A stretch of 64,000 nucleotides of DNA from positions 8,985,433-9,049,432 of the forward strand of contig ML679961.1 in assembly GCA_007922225.1 (NCBI GenBank). Reading direction: 5' to 3'. The stretch is from Emydura subglobosa. Taxonomy: Eukaryota; Chordata; Testudines; Chelidae. Both the position numbers and the translations under genes were made by a program. Each line of letters opens with the position of its first letter. Position 1 is the stretch's first letter. The notes under the pieces are model-generated. The model saw nothing but the letters and a program-made list of their open reading frames with translations, did not search any database and was not told the origin of the DNA. Of this stretch, positions 10,256 to 22,574 are shown piece by piece.

Positions 10256-12170
10256 GTACCATGATTAATTAGAATCTCTGGAGTTCTCTCCTAACAGAAA
10301 GGTGACAGTCAGAACAAAGGGAAGTGCTAACATCTGAAAAGGTGAGGGAGGCTCACAGCAGAGTCTTCAAGGGGAGTGTCACTGAGCCTAAGTCATCATC
10401 CCTGGCACTATGAAATACTAAGAAGGCTATTTCAGAGCTAGGAAGGCAGATAAAAGCCACACCGTGCTTGTTTCAGAGTATTTGCCTTCAGGCAGAGAAA
10501 GAAGAAATTAGGTTATAATCTGCTGCAAGAGAACTAGTGTATGACTGGGTCGACCCTAGACAGAAAAATTGTGCTTCTAAGGGAAGATCATGAAACCAGA
10601 TGCCATCTTGTGGTCAAAAGCCACAAAAGTGCTGACTGCAGTAGACAAACACACACCACAAACACACACAAAAGAAGAAGGAGAAAGGACTTGATAGCTC
10701 AGGAGACTGGTGAGGTACCACAGAGCTTTTATCTCTAGGTCAGCAGTTCTCCAAGTATTATCCATGGAAATCAGGCTGGTGATACAGTGTTAGCTGCTCC
10801 TCAGTGCCAGCTGCTCAACTATATTAAGAGAAGGTAAAAATACAGGAATTTTTCTCTGATATGAGTTTTCCATGTGAGCAATTGCTCTATATGCCACAAG
10901 GATGTGATCTGATTGTCAACAGAAGTGGAGGTAGTGCACGCAATTGCAAATGAAAGAGGCAATTGAAAGTTGTTACCATCTGATTGATGGCACAAAATAA
11001 GTTGCTGGTCTCAGTCCATTTCCCTCTGGACAAGAATTCTGAATATCACATGCTAGCTGGTTCTAGGGTCTAGAGCTCTCACGCTGGGACAGAACTGTCA
11101 ACTACTCTCAACCCAGGAGGTGTGGGCAGAATGGCTGAGACAGGGCAGTGGAGCAGGAGTGGGGGGAGGGAGGGAAGAAGGAGAATAAGGCAACATGTGT
11201 AACCAGGCTATGTAAGATTGGCTGCATGGGAATTGCAGGTAATGAAATCCATTCACCGCATAACACAATGGCGGACTCTGAGTTCCCTCCAGGATCAAAG
11301 TCATGGACATAGCAGTATTGCTCCCCCACCCCCTCCCATCCCCATCCCCACCCCCCAAGTGCAACACCCAAGTGCATAAGCCTATTTGGAACATGTCTTG
11401 CCTGTCACAATGTTTCCTTTTTCTCCTTCCCTAGATTGTGGATCTGCCCAAAGGGTTGGAGAGGCAAGTTTCGGTCCTGGCCTGGTGATAGGTTTATGGT
11501 CTGATATCTCACACCTCTGTAGAGCTACAAATGAAGCTTTATTCCATTTCTAGGGAGAATCCTAGCTTCCCAACTATTTGCTGCTAGTCCTGGAAGCACC
11601 CCATATTGGACTTTAAAATAATGACATATTTGGGTACAGAAAAGTTATTTTAGGGGGTTTGTAGAGGTTTTTATGGTTCCCTTGAAGCCCCATATGCTTG
11701 AACAGATTGTAACTAAGGTACCTGCCTTTTCTCTCAAATATTCTTGCAACAGCTTTCCTTTTACACATGTGGCCTATACAGAATATACCACACCACACCA
11801 TTATGTGAGGCTTTTATTGGCGCACAGTTTGGATGACTTGCATACCTTGCTCATGGCTTTGCCATTCATGAACACTGCAGATCTACCATGCTTCTGATGA
11901 TAAAATCTTTATACCATGTCGTAAACCATCATATTGAAACAAAGAAATAGTCAAAAAAATTTGCAAATCAATTTCTGTCCCCATAAAATTTCTGTATGTT
12001 GGACTTTCATGTGAAAAGATATACTGAGTCTTGGAACGACATTTCAAATTCTGAGATTCAAAACTTGTCAACATTTTGAAGGGTTTTTGTTTGTTTGTTT
12101 GTTTTTTACGTTTTTGTATTGTCATAACAAAATATGAAAATGTAAGGTGATCACTGTTTGGCAAAAGCTC
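10256..12170. other. Unique-looking DNA, no gene seen
   Basis: No recognisable coding sequence or repeat family. A C-rich tract lies at 11,325-11,357. The 98-codon minus-strand frame over it is low complexity. Confidence 0.35.
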
Positions 12171-12171
12171 C

Positions 12172-12208
12172 ATCTCTCTCTCTCTCACACTCACACTCAC
12201 ACTCACAC
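12172..12208. repeat. (TC)n then (AC)n compound microsatellite
   Basis: A tctctctctctctc run passes directly into repeated cacact units. It is a simple repeat. Confidence 0.95.
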
Positions 12209-12269
12209 AAATAAAAATAGACAATTGTCATGGCTGGCAGCAAAACCTAATATTAAGGTTGCCTGACAT

Positions 12270-12750
12270 TTTCTATTATAAGACATTATGTTCAGTTGCT
12301 TATAACTCTCCAAAACTTTATCCATTTTGGCTGAGATTTTCCACACTGGTTGTCCACCTCAAGTTGAAATGTTTTGTAAAATTTCAGACTAAATGGTCAT
12401 CTGTTTCCAAGAATGAGGCAAGGGAAAAGTGCATTGTTTTGCCAATGTTAAAAAATTATTGAGCCCTTTTCTTTAAAAAGCTCTGGCATCTGTATACTTT
12501 GGAGCAGGGAAATGAAATTATCCACCTTTTACCATCCTCATGAAATTCCACCTAAATTTGGTAAAATCATAAATCTTTGAAAAAAATCACAGTTCACACA
12601 TGCTTAGTTGTGACTTCTGCAATTTTAACAGCTAAAATCTGCAAAGACTCCATCCTCTCTGAGCATGCTAGTGCCTTACACAGAGCTACCCCTGCAGAAC
12701 AACTGAGCATGTTCCAGCCCCCAGCTATGGGGCAAGCCATCCTTTCTCTG
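12270..12750. repeat. Unclassified interspersed repeat, related to 44.8-45.8 kb
   Basis: Phrases such as cagttgcttataactctcc, gctgagattttccacac and gagcatgctagtgcc correspond in kind and spacing to parts of the repeat at 45.3-45.8 kb, for example ccaagttataagcaactg on the opposite strand. It may be an old DNA transposon or LINE. I do not recognise a domain. Confidence 0.4.
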
Positions 12751-12757
12751 GAACCCC

Positions 12758-12858
12758 TCCTGTCAACGTAGGTAGTGTCTTCACTGAAGCACTACAGTGG
12801 CACAGCTCCAGCAGTGCAGCTGTGCCGCCGCAGCATTTTAAATGTAGACAAGCCCTTT
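12758..12858. mobile_element. MITE fragment ('tctacac...gtgtaga' family)
   Basis: The stretch cgtaggtagtgtcttcactg, the inner gcagctgtgccgccgcag, and the end aatgtagacaagccct match the right-hand half of the MITEs at 5.3 and 57.8 kb. Confidence 0.6.
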
Positions 12859-12899
12859 CTCCTGTGCCATCAATGACTCCCTATAGGCACCCAGGCAAC

Positions 12900-13460
12900 A
12901 TGGAGGAGGAAGATATCAGATTTGAATGCAGAGGGGACAAGAGCCAGACCAAGGCAAAGGGAAAGGAATAGATTGGGACCAGGAGTCTGGTGAGACTAGG
13001 ACTGAAGGGGTGGGCAAGAGAAACAGTGTGGGACTGGGAACTGGGGCGAGACTGGTTAAAAAGGGAAGCTGGGAGCAGGGGGCAAAGGGGAGTCTGGGAT
13101 TGGTTGGGCAATGAGACTGGGTCTGGAAGACAAGGGAGAGAAGATTGGGAGCCAATGAGGGAAACGGGGACTGGGAGCCAGTTGGCTGGGAGTGTGGAGA
13201 CAATAATGAGATCAGACGAGGAGCTGGGACATTGGGACTAGCTGGGCAAGGAGACTGGGACTGGGTGTGGTGAAGGAGACTAGGATGGGGATTCAGACAA
13301 CAAACCTGGAGCAGGAGATGTGGAGTGGCTGTACAAAGGGACAGGGATTAGAAGCTTTAGGAGTGAGACTGGGACTAGGTAGGCACAGAGGATAAAGAGA
13401 AGTGGGGAAGAGACAGGACAGAGACAAGGACAAGGCAGAGGTGGTCAAGCTTGAGGGAAA
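12900..13460 (+). repeat. Degenerate purine-rich minisatellite
   Basis: The plus strand carries many imperfect repeats of a unit around ggagactgggactggg and gggagcca, with purines (G and A) dominating for about 550 bp. No fixed period is kept, which suggests an old tandem array that has drifted. Open frames on both strands here (up to 107 codons) are consequences of the composition. Clusters of three or four G could support G-quadruplex structure; that is inference. Confidence 0.65.
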
Positions 13461-13789
13461 CAGGAAAAAGAGATTATACTCACTAGAGCACACTCCCTTC
13501 AAGGGTCTGGAATGGAACCCAAGATTCCTGAGTCTCACCATTCTTCCGCTGTCAGCAAACATCTGCGAAACCCATGGACAATGTCTTTGTCTCATCCCCC
13601 CCTCGCAATAGTCCACAGAGAATGATAACCTACTATTGCCACTGGTTATTGTATTAGCTCAAGCACCTGAGGTCTGTGCAGAGGATCCTGAGGTCTGTGG
13701 TTATGAACCATGGGTATACGATGCCACATAATGGAATTTTTTCTTTTCAGTTTGCTTTTCTAAATAACTAGGAAATTCCACACACAAAA

Positions 13790-14110
13790 GCCCTACGTTA
13801 AACGAACATTATTAAGGTTGCAAAGTCAAACATTCAGAAATGCTTGCAACTTAGGAAATGCCAGAATTAAGACTGTCTGGACAACTTTAATTCAGCCCCC
13901 TTAGACATATACATTATGATACAATCTTTAATTACATGATCCCATTCTATTTTTTCCCCAGGACCCCTTTCCTCCATGTACAGGACGGACCTGCTCTGTG
14001 GATCAATCAGAGCTGTGTAGAGAAAGAGGCTGTTGTCTGTAGGATTCCCTCATTTGTTTCAAAAGTTGGAAAGTGAGTAGTGAATGAGGCAAGGAGGCAC
14101 TTAAGCACAT
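13790..14110 (+). repeat. Unclassified interspersed repeat, copy 1
   Basis: The block aaggttgcaaagtcaaacat through acaactttaattcagccccc, tttaattacatgatccca, gacctgctctgtgg and gagctgtgtagagaaa is repeated in the same order at 44,815-45,045. The two copies share long stretches with moderate divergence. It is non-coding and I do not know its class. Confidence 0.65.
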
Positions 14111-15435
14111 GCTTAACTTTATGCCTAAATACTTACCTGTTTCAAACTTTACCTTAAATATGTCATTTGGAATTTTAAGCGACAGCTTCTTGAAGAAAAT
14201 CCAGCTCATTCTGTTCTTTTAAAGAAAGACAATTATACCCTATCAAAACATAAAAATGCCTCCTCTTGACTATGTAAAGAATTGTATTTGAGCTAATAAC
14301 AATGGAAGTTATAACAAGGGTTAAGATTGGCTAGTTTCAAAAACCAGAGGCCCTTATTATACGGAGGAAATTGCCCAAAACTGAAGTATAATCCACATGG
14401 TAGAAGACAAATGTAATTCACACATATTAATAAAAGAGAACAAAAAGAGGGCAGTAGTATACTGTTCTGTTAATCACATAAGCCCAGATGTTTCTGAAAT
14501 GAAAACCAGCCCAAGTACATGGCCCTTCATACTGATGTAGGAAATGTTTAGGATATGATGGGACATTATATATCATGGGATGTTAAAAACATCATGGGAA
14601 AAAATTTCAATGCAGATTGAAAACGTAGAGTGTTAAATATTTGGAAAATAGTTATTTTACTAGTCAAAAGAGATATACTTAAGGCAAAATAAGAAATACC
14701 AATTTTTTACATATTGCGGTATGTATTATTTGCAGTTTTCCACAGATAGATTTTAGACTACCAATACTTGTAAAATTCCAATGTATTATTATGGCAGGTG
14801 TCACTAGGTAGAGCTGTCACAGTCTTCCAAGTTTCTTTTCTTAGTGTGCAAGCAAATGCTCAGTTTTGGAAGATGCTGAGATGATGTTAGTTTTAGTTAT
14901 GCAAAGCTGTATGTACAGAGAGCTTTGTGAGCAACAGAAACGTTTGCTCTCTCTTTTAATCTCTGTTTGGAGGCAATTCTTGATGCAAAATTGCTCTCTG
15001 GGAACTAGCCATCGTATTGGGCTGAGAATCTGAAAACAGGGATTGCCTGTATAGTATCTGGCCACCTCTGATCCAGCACTAGTGAATGTGTGTAAATAAA
15101 ATAAGCTACACCTAAATATATCCAAATTCCACATCACTGATACCTCCTCCACTGGGAAGCTGACCTGCAATCCCTCAAAATTTTGCTGCCACTCAGTAGA
15201 GTGATGACACTGCTGTCAGAAACTAGACCCTGGTGTTGGAAGAAGTGGCAACAGTATGTCTGTTTTTTGTGAAGGGTGATTTCCCTGTTGATATTGCAAT
15301 TTCAAACCAGTGTTTGTGTCTTTAAGAAAAACAATCCCAGCATTGAGATTCACATGGGAAGTTTTGCTGTTTTAGAGCCTGATACTGCAAACTTGCTGTT
15401 TGCCAAAGGATGAATGGGTGATGAGATAGCTCACT
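14111..15435. other. Unique-looking DNA, no gene seen
   Basis: AT-rich, with a possible short MITE fragment at 14,095-14,140 (aagcacatgcttaacttta). Nothing else is recognised. Confidence 0.35.
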
Positions 15436-15439
15436 TGAT

Positions 15440-15548
15440 GATGACCTGTTTCTGTTCATTCCCTCTAAAGCACCTGGAATTGGCCACTGTCGGAAACAGG
15501 ACACTGGGCTAGATGGACCAGTATGGCTGTTCTTATGTTATGTTCTTA
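15440..15548 (+). mobile_element. CR1-type LINE 3' end
   Basis: The sequence attggccactgtcggaaaca, gggctagatggaccag, tatggctgttcttatg and a repeated ttatgtt tail is the 3' terminus of a CR1-type LINE common in reptiles. Only the last 100 bp remain, as expected for 5'-truncated insertion. The same end appears on the minus strand at 43.4 and 49.2 kb. Confidence 0.85.
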
Positions 15549-16099
15549 AACTCTTTCTCAAGTTATTGAGGGTTCTTCACATGTTCCTGTGAAAGTAATT
15601 TTATTTCCATACTTGACCCGATGCTTTGGTGTATATGCAGAGGAGAAGCATCACCTTGCTTGCACACCGAAATACATGTTTACATGTTTGTATGTGTGTG
15701 TGCAAGTACCCGTATATGTCTGACATAACATTATATTTATTCAGAACTAACAATTTCCTACTGGGAACATTAAAGACTATTATACTGTATTTCCAACAGC
15801 CTACGGACCACATATTTTAAAATGATTTCAAGTGCCTCAATTTTTGAAAGCCCCATTTGAAACATTGTTGGTCTGTTCCTTAGAGGTGCTGAACTAGGTA
15901 TTCAGCTGGGGATGCCTAAAATTAGATTTTCAGCTTCTCAGAAAGTCATGTTCTAAGAGCCTGGAGTCAAATTAGAAATCAAAGGCCTTTTAAAAGATTA
16001 ACTCAATTGGGCAAGAGATGACACTGACTCAGGCTGAATTCTCTGCAGCTCTTCCCAGCCAAAGCTGTCCTAGCAGAGTATTCAGGAGATCTGGCTGAA

Positions 16100-16495
16100 A
16101 AAACAGGAGAACAATTTTACAAAAAAATTAAGTTCAAAGTTGTTTCCATTTTGCAGGAAGAAAAACAATGATTGATTTTGAATTTTGTTATGAAATATTC
16201 TGTCCTATTTTGTACTGAAATATTTTTTAAATTGTGTTAAAAATTTTTTGTTTACTCAATCCCAGTTTTCAGTCAGAAAACATTTTTGGCTATATTTTGA
16301 AAACAATTTTTTAAAATGTCAGTAAAGCATTCAGTAAATAACAGCAGAAACAGAGAAAAACCAAACATTTCAAAAATGTCACTTCTCATGAAAAAAATGT
16401 GGGTTGGTTTTTTTTTGTTTGTTTTTAAATAAGGCCATTTTGAGACAGAAAAACATTCTGCATGAAAAATTCCAACCAGCTCTATATAAAGTGAA
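16100..16495. mobile_element. AT-rich DNA element, 'gaccagctct' family, copy 1
   Basis: A run of aaaatttt-type inverted motifs (aaacattttt, gaaaaatgttt) ends in ccaaccagctctatat. A second copy at 52,060-52,325 ends in gaccagctctatcc after the same kind of AT-rich body. It is non-coding. The shared terminus suggests a MITE. Confidence 0.55.
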
Positions 16496-17236
16496 TGACA
16501 ATCCAGGCATCCAAAAAAACACCTACCAGAAGAATCACATTGTCAGAGCACGTGCTCACTTGGCTGATCAGTGACACAGAGTAGGACACAGTGACCTATC
16601 TGACTTTAACAAATTAATCCTCTCCTGGGTGGCACATATGCCATAAACTGAGCATCCCAAAATAAAAGGAATCTGAGACAGTAAATATCAGTTATCAGTA
16701 TAGACCCAATAGGTGTGAAGTCGACACTCCCTTTGCCCACATTGGCCTTTTCCTCATCCTTCTGTGTCCTGCTTGTTGAGGGTTGATCACTACATTATTT
16801 AGCCCAATACTACTTAAAGATGCTCACTAAGAGATGCTGAAGCAAGTCTGAAAGCAAACTGATTCCTCATCTCCTGTACTTCAAAAAGCCAGAAGCAACT
16901 TTGCCTCTCCTCCCCCTCAAGAAGAGCAGAGAAAGAGAGGGAGGTGACAATCACTCTGCCTGGAAGCAGCACTTGATGTCTGTTTGGAAGGTGATGGCTG
17001 GTGAATCCCAAAGGGGCCATCACAGTGGAACGCAATTCAAGTGAAGTGAAAATCAATTTGAAAGGTATGGAAGCCACTGGAAATGTCACACTTCATCATA
17101 TGGTGAGCTTTGATTATAAACAAATTCACAGTCTGTGGGTTTCATGTTATCTGTATATCTCGGCAATCAATTTGAAACTCGGTGCTCATGTTTCACCTCA
17201 GTATATGGAGGAGGGCGACTTACATGTGAATCGTTT

Positions 17237-18640
17237 ATACAGAAATGTAGGACTGGAAGGGATCTCCAGCGGTCATCTAGTTCAGCCTCCCACACTAAGG
17301 CAGGACCAAATATACCTAAGATCATCGCTGGTAAGTGTTTGTTTAACCTGTTCTTAAAAAACGCCAATGACAGGAATTCCACAACCTCATTTGGTAATCT
17401 AGTCTAGTATTTTAACTACCCTGTCCCTCACCGTTAGAAAGCTTTTCCTAATATCTAACGTAAATCTCCCTTGCTGCAGATTAATCCCATTACTTCTTAT
17501 CCTGCCTTCAGAGGACACGGAGAACAATTGATCACCATTCTCTTTATAAAAGCCCTTAACATAGTTGAAGACTGTTACAAGGTCCCCTCTGAGTTTTCTT
17601 TTCCCAAAACTAAAAATGCCCAGTTTTTTTAAACTTTCCTCATATACCAGGGTTTCCAAATCTCATATCATTTGTGTTGCTCTCCTCTGGACTCTCTCCA
17701 ATTTGACCTCATCTTTCCTAAAGTGTGGCACCTAACTGGGCATAGTACTGCAACTGAAGCCTCGCCAGTGCCGAGCAGAGTACGACAACTATCTCCCATG
17801 TCTTACATACAGCACTCCTATTAATACTCCCTAGAATAATGTCTTTTTTGCAACTGAATCACATTGTTGACTCATATTCAGTATGTGATCCACTGTAACC
17901 CCAGATCCTTTTCAGCAGTACTACCATCTAGCCAGTTATTTCCCATTTTGTACTTGTGCATTTGTTTTTTTTCCCCCTAACTGTAGTACTTTGAACTTTC
18001 TGATTTACTGACTTTCATCTTGTTGATTTCAGGCCAACTCTCTAATTTATCACGGTCCTTCTGAATTCTAATCCTGTCCCCTAAAATGCTAGCAACCCCT
18101 CCCAGCTGGGTGTCATCCACAAATTTTATAAGCATACTCTCCACTCCATTATCCAAGTCATTAATGAAAATATTGAATAATACCAGACCCAAGAACCCAC
18201 TAGATATGTCTTCCCCATTTGACAGTGAACCACTGATAAGTACTCTTTTGAGTACAGGTTTTCAACCAGTTGTGCATCCACTTTATAGTAATGTCATCTA
18301 GCCCACATTTTTCTACTTTGCTTATAAGAATGTCATGTGGGACTACATCAAAAGCCATATAAAAACCAAGGTATATCACAGATACAATTTTCCCCCATCC
18401 ACTAGGCTAGTAATCCTGTCAAAGAAGGAAATGACACTGGTTTGGCATGATTTGCTCTTGAAAAATCCATGTTGGCTGCTCCTTATAATCTATTATCCTC
18501 TAGGTGCTTATACATTGATTGTTTAATAATTTGTTCCAGTCCAATAATTTCCTTACCAAGTATCAAAGTTAGGCTGGCTGGTCTATAATTCCCCAGGTCC
18601 TCTTTGTTCCCCATTTTAAAGATATATGTATTCACTTATA
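17237..18640 (-). mobile_element. CR1 LINE fragment (RT C-terminal half and 3' end)
   Basis: Read on the minus strand, the fragment runs from the RT palm to the 3' end. At 17,977-18,192 the translation has LVLFNIFINDLDNGVE and then KFVDDTQLGG. The canonical catalytic phrase is FADD, so here alanine has become valine, with both aspartates kept. At 17,399-17,659 the phrases VYEESLKKLGIFSFGKRKLR and RFTLDIRKSFLTVRD give the conserved C-terminal block. The left end at about 17,237 is the LINE 3' end (gtaggactggaagggatctc on plus). Stops and frameshifts break the frame. It is 5'-truncated within ORF2, as is usual for CR1. Confidence 0.9.
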
Positions 18641-19597
18641 GTTCAGGTAAGGCCGGGGAGAGACAAAGGTGAGTGGCAGGGCTTGGGAAAAGCCATGAAG
18701 TTGAACTGAAGCAAGGGGTGGCCCTGCACCAATACAGAGAGCCAAAGAAATCACGGGTCATCAGCTGACCAGAGGCAGGAAAAAAAGCTAAATGGGGAAA
18801 CAGAGAAGGAAGAGAAGGCAGATTGAAAGCTCAGGAAAGGACATGTGGGTGACAGATGAAATGACAAGTGCTTGTGCCACAACCATCTTCTTAGCCTTAT
18901 ATCAGCAGCACACTCCACTAGGGCCTCCGTAGCTCTTATATTTATAAAATTCCCTCCTTTTCCACACTGCTCATTTCCCTTTTAAATTATTCAGTATATA
19001 ACATATGGTTTACACTTGCAGTTGTATCAGTAAGCCACTAGATGTCTCTGCATGCTGTAGTGAGTTTCAGACAGAGTGTAGTCCCCTGGTAAACAAGAGG
19101 GACAAAGCTGGGATTCAAGGTGTATGGCTGTTTCTGTCTGTTGTAGCTGATTTATTTAATAAACTTCTGTTTAAGACGGACTATGATTCTCTGTATTATG
19201 AGAACAGACCACACAGCAACTGATCAGAGACAATGAAAGAGAGCAAATAAAAACTCACCAAAATCTAACACTTTGTCTCCCACATTCCACTAACTGCATC
19301 CACACCATTGCTGAAAGCTAAACAACCTGACCCAAATGAGGAGAGAAGATAGGACAGGTTTTGGGAGGTCAGTTTACACATGGGTTGGCTTATACGTGAT
19401 TGTATACAGTATCATGGTCTGTCTTCTATTTGCTTGTCAAATACCAACACCATAAAGAAAGGAACAGTACTAAATCCGCCATTTTAACCTTGCACATACC
19501 CACAATTACAGCTGAAATAACTCAGCAATTTTGAGTTATATGAGTGCAAAGAAAGCATCTGTAACCAATCACCTCTTTTTTGTTGGCTTGCTGATGC
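18641..19597. other. Unique-looking DNA, no gene seen
   Basis: A purine-rich stretch at 18,655-18,870 and otherwise featureless AT-rich DNA. Confidence 0.35.
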
Positions 19598-19618
19598 TTT
19601 TTTTTTTTTTTTTTTTTT
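19598..19618. repeat. Poly-T run, 21 T
   Basis: Uninterrupted thymines. This could be a retroposon tail on the minus strand, but no retroposon body is evident next to it. Confidence 0.9.
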
Positions 19619-19649
19619 GCAATTCTATATCTTAAAAATTGTGAATGCA

Positions 19650-19800
19650 ATTTTTTTCTCAGCCCTTGTTAAAAAAAACAACACATGTGCTCTCAGGCTG
19701 AGAACACACATGCCAAGTTCAGCCTGGAGAGAATTTTTATGGCTGAGTTATAAACCCCTGAAAATAGGGATTTATAATGGAAATGCTGACAGATCATTAA
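19650..19800. repeat. Fragment of the unclassified repeat seen at 45.6-45.8 kb
   Basis: Caggctgagaacacacatgc, ggctgagttataaacccctg and gatttataatggaaatgctg correspond in order to ttcaggctgaggcagacact, gccaagttataagcaactga and gtttgtaatgggacatgtca at 45,665-45,770. Confidence 0.5.
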
Positions 19801-20884
19801 CTACAATAACAACATAAACTGAGCAATAGAATTTCCAAGTTATCTTCTTTTTGTTTGTGTCAGCATTCCTACGGCAAGAGCCTGTGCAGCTCATACAAAG
19901 CGTTCACAGGATACCAGTATGGTTCTCTCCTACGGGGTTCGCAAATTACAGAGTGGGCGGGGGTGCACCACAGAGTGAACAGTGGGGCACAATGTTTGAA
20001 CTCTGGGAGTATTGTATTCCTAACCAGTCCTTTTCAACAACTGGCTTTTTAGATGTACAATGCTGAGTGAGAAAGATTAACAGTGATCAGTACTCATACA
20101 CTAAAAATGAGAGTCCAGTCCACCTGTTTTACTCTGTGTCCCATAGACCCGACACAGAACAAGGCTTTCCTTCAGAACATGCAATCGCCAATCCAATCCT
20201 GGGCAAAGGGCATGCAGACCAATATGAGAGTGGCTTTGAGCTTTCCGTGTGGGTCAAGAAGGAAAAGAGGTGTGTGTACTGTAGCAGGTGTGTGTAAATC
20301 AGGCATAACAAAACTATTAGTGTACAAACACCTGGGTAATCACAGCTAAACATGTACGTGTTAAGGCTGTGAATACATTGAGAAAATGCATTATGTTAAC
20401 ACGTTTTTTAACTAACGTTATAATTAAGGCCCTACTTGAATTGCAGCACGATTGTCAAAACATTACGACTGAGTTTTGGATAAGCCATGGAAAATTGCGA
20501 AAAAGTAGTAATGGATCTTATTATATGTGGTAAAAGGAAATACATTATTACTTTTCCACGATTTTCTGATGTCGGGCACCTGGGGCTGAAAGCAGGGGCT
20601 CCCCCACTGTCAGCCCTGTGCATGGTGGGTCTCCCACTGTCAAAACTGCGGTGGAAGCCTAATATTGCAGGAGCCGAAATTTCCACAATATTGCAAGTGA
20701 AGCAGGGCCTTAGTTATAATTAATATGGTGTTAAACATGACATGGTAAGTACTATAGACAGGGAAAAGCTGTATTTAAGAATGTGTTGGCTGGTCATGGC
20801 TAACTCTAGAAGAACTGTAGAGTTAACTTTGACCAGCAAACAGCTTTTTAACATGACTGTCCTTGCCCACACTACAAGGAAAAT

Positions 20885-21065
20885 CGTGAAAAGTTCCAGA
20901 GAGGTAGCCGTGTTAGTCTGTATACAGCAAAAACAACGAGAGTCCTGTAGCACTTTAAAGACTAACAAATTTAATTTCTGCAGGCATAAGCTTTTGTGGG
21001 CTGTAACCCACTTCATCAGATGTAAGGAATAGAAATCACATAGGAAGTATACATATATACATATC
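20885..21065 (+). mobile_element. SINE-like repeat, turtle-type
   Basis: The copy opens with agagaggtagccgtgttagt and continues through acaacgagagtcctgtagca, aaagactaacaaatttaatt, cataagcttttgtgggctgt and acccacttcatcagatg, ending in a tatacatatatacat simple tail. I associate this repeat with cryptodiran turtle genomes. The head could contain a pol III promoter, but I cannot fold a clear A/B box pair with confidence. It is one of the better pointers to the organism. Confidence 0.7.
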
Positions 21066-21124
21066 CAAGTGTAAGGAACAACAATGGGGAAGGTAGATAT
21101 AAGCAAAGTCTATTCAGTTAGAGT

Positions 21125-21240
21125 CGGTCACCGTAGCTGTGTCCACAAGCGATGTTACTGCACAGCAAGCCGCTGAGCTGTAGATTCACACCCTGGCTTA
21201 CCACGCAGTAACTTGCCAAGTAGATAAGCCCTTCTCAGTT
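21125..21240. mobile_element. MITE fragment
   Basis: A gtcaccgtagctgtgtccac head and a ccaagtagataagccct end, with cagtaact-type inverted inner motifs. Low-information fragment. Confidence 0.35.
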
Positions 21241-21244
21241 AGGG

Positions 21245-21315
21245 TTTTATCGAAAGCCCTTTGACGTTAATGGAAAGACACTCATTGACTTCAATGGGCT
21301 TTGGATCAGCCCTTT
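21245..21315. repeat. Short palindromic repeat
   Basis: gaaagccctttgacgttaat and gacttcaatgggctttggat are inverted halves around a short spacer. The best-preserved copy of this motif in the window. Confidence 0.6.
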
Positions 21316-21324
21316 TCCCTCTTT

Positions 21325-21515
21325 TCCCCAATACATCTTAAAGCACTTCACAGAGGAAGGTCAATATCAACGTCACCATTTTACATATGGGGAAACAGGG
21401 ACACAGAGAGGTGAAATGACTTGCTCAGTATCACACAGCAAATTACTGGCACAGCCAGGAACAAAACCCAAGTCTTCCGAGTCCCAGTCCAGTACCCTGT
21501 CTATTGGACAACTTA
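21325..21515 (+). repeat. MIR/CORE-type SINE, well preserved
   Basis: The order is attttacatatggggaaaca, gggacacagagaggtgaaat, gacttgctcagtatcacaca, gcaaattactggcacagcca and tcccagtccagtaccctgtc, which is the classical MIR-type core and accessory end. It is the clearest SINE core in the window and gives the frame for the more degraded ones. Confidence 0.82.
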
Positions 21516-22119
21516 GATTTTTACTCTTTTTAATTTTAGAGGGAAAGGAGCTTAAAAATGATCAGTGAAATCAATGCAACTTGTCTACTTCAGACAAGCC
21601 TGGTTACATTTGTAGCAACTAAAAAACCCCAGAAACTGCATATCCAGCACTCTGTCTGTGTTTTGTATGGAAAAGGCAAGTTTAAACAAAAAACAAAAAA
21701 AGGTGAAGTCTTTTGTCACTGACATCTTCAACAAGCTGTGATAAGTACTTCCTGCTACTGGCCTTTTCTGACACTTGCCAGTTTCCTCAAAGGGGAACTA
21801 TTCACTTAAAAGACATTATTTCCTTTACTTATCTGCCTCTAAAGAAAGAAAGCTATTAGTGGCCAGAAATCACTCAAGCTGTTTTATGGAGTGCTTCTGC
21901 TGTGAATGTTAATGCCCAGCTTTTGTCCAATGTACGTGTCCTCAACTGTAAGCCTTGTCTGTGCTAGAGAAATCTGGCATGCTAACCATACTTCTGTCCT
22001 GCTAGCATGCCTGTAATATAATACAAATATGCTTGCAACAGTACACAGGCACTCACGCCACTGTTTGGATTAGAGTTGCTCACGGATGACATACAATTCT
22101 GTCTGTTGTTTACAGTTTA

Positions 22120-22574
22120 GGATAACCCAACAGACACTCAGTTGTCCCAGTGTCTGGCCAAGATTAGCACGTGGATATGAGGAAGAACTGGCTGAAACTG
22201 AGTCACAGCAAAACAGAGGTTATATGCTTGTAGGCAGAGGGAAAATGCTTCAAGAAGCAGTAGGGGCCTCTCTGATTGAGGACACATGCTCACAGATCAT
22301 CAAGCGAGTCTGCAGTTTGGAAGCTCTTGTGGACGCCTCTCTGATGCTGTGCTCTCTCCTACAGCAACATTTGTGAGAAACGCTTTCTACCATCTGTGAC
22401 TGGCCAGGAGTCTGTATTGCATCCATGGTGATGATAACCTGGCCTTACCGATAAATGCCTTCTTTACTTCAGCAATACAACCCATTTGAGCTTTGAGTGT
22501 CAGCCCCATGAGAACTGCAGCTGATTAAGAATGCAGCAGCACACCTCACCAGCTGCAGTAGTTATTGAGTTTAA
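22120..22574 (+). pseudogene. L2-like LINE ORF2 remnant, left part
   Basis: In the plus frames the translation around 22,170-22,230 gives MRKNWLKLSHSKTEVI, matching the 'N-x-LKLN-x-x-KTE' block that follows the RT palm in L2-type LINEs. At 22,510-22,550 it gives LQLIKNAAAHLT, the conserved 'LQ-x-x-x-NAAA' block. The reading frame has many stops. The element stops at the MITE inserted at 22,575 and resumes after it. Confidence 0.75.

Noticed and set aside
12881..13241. Open frames within the purine-rich tract as genes
   Set aside because: Both strands carry repetitive low-complexity translations of the minisatellite.
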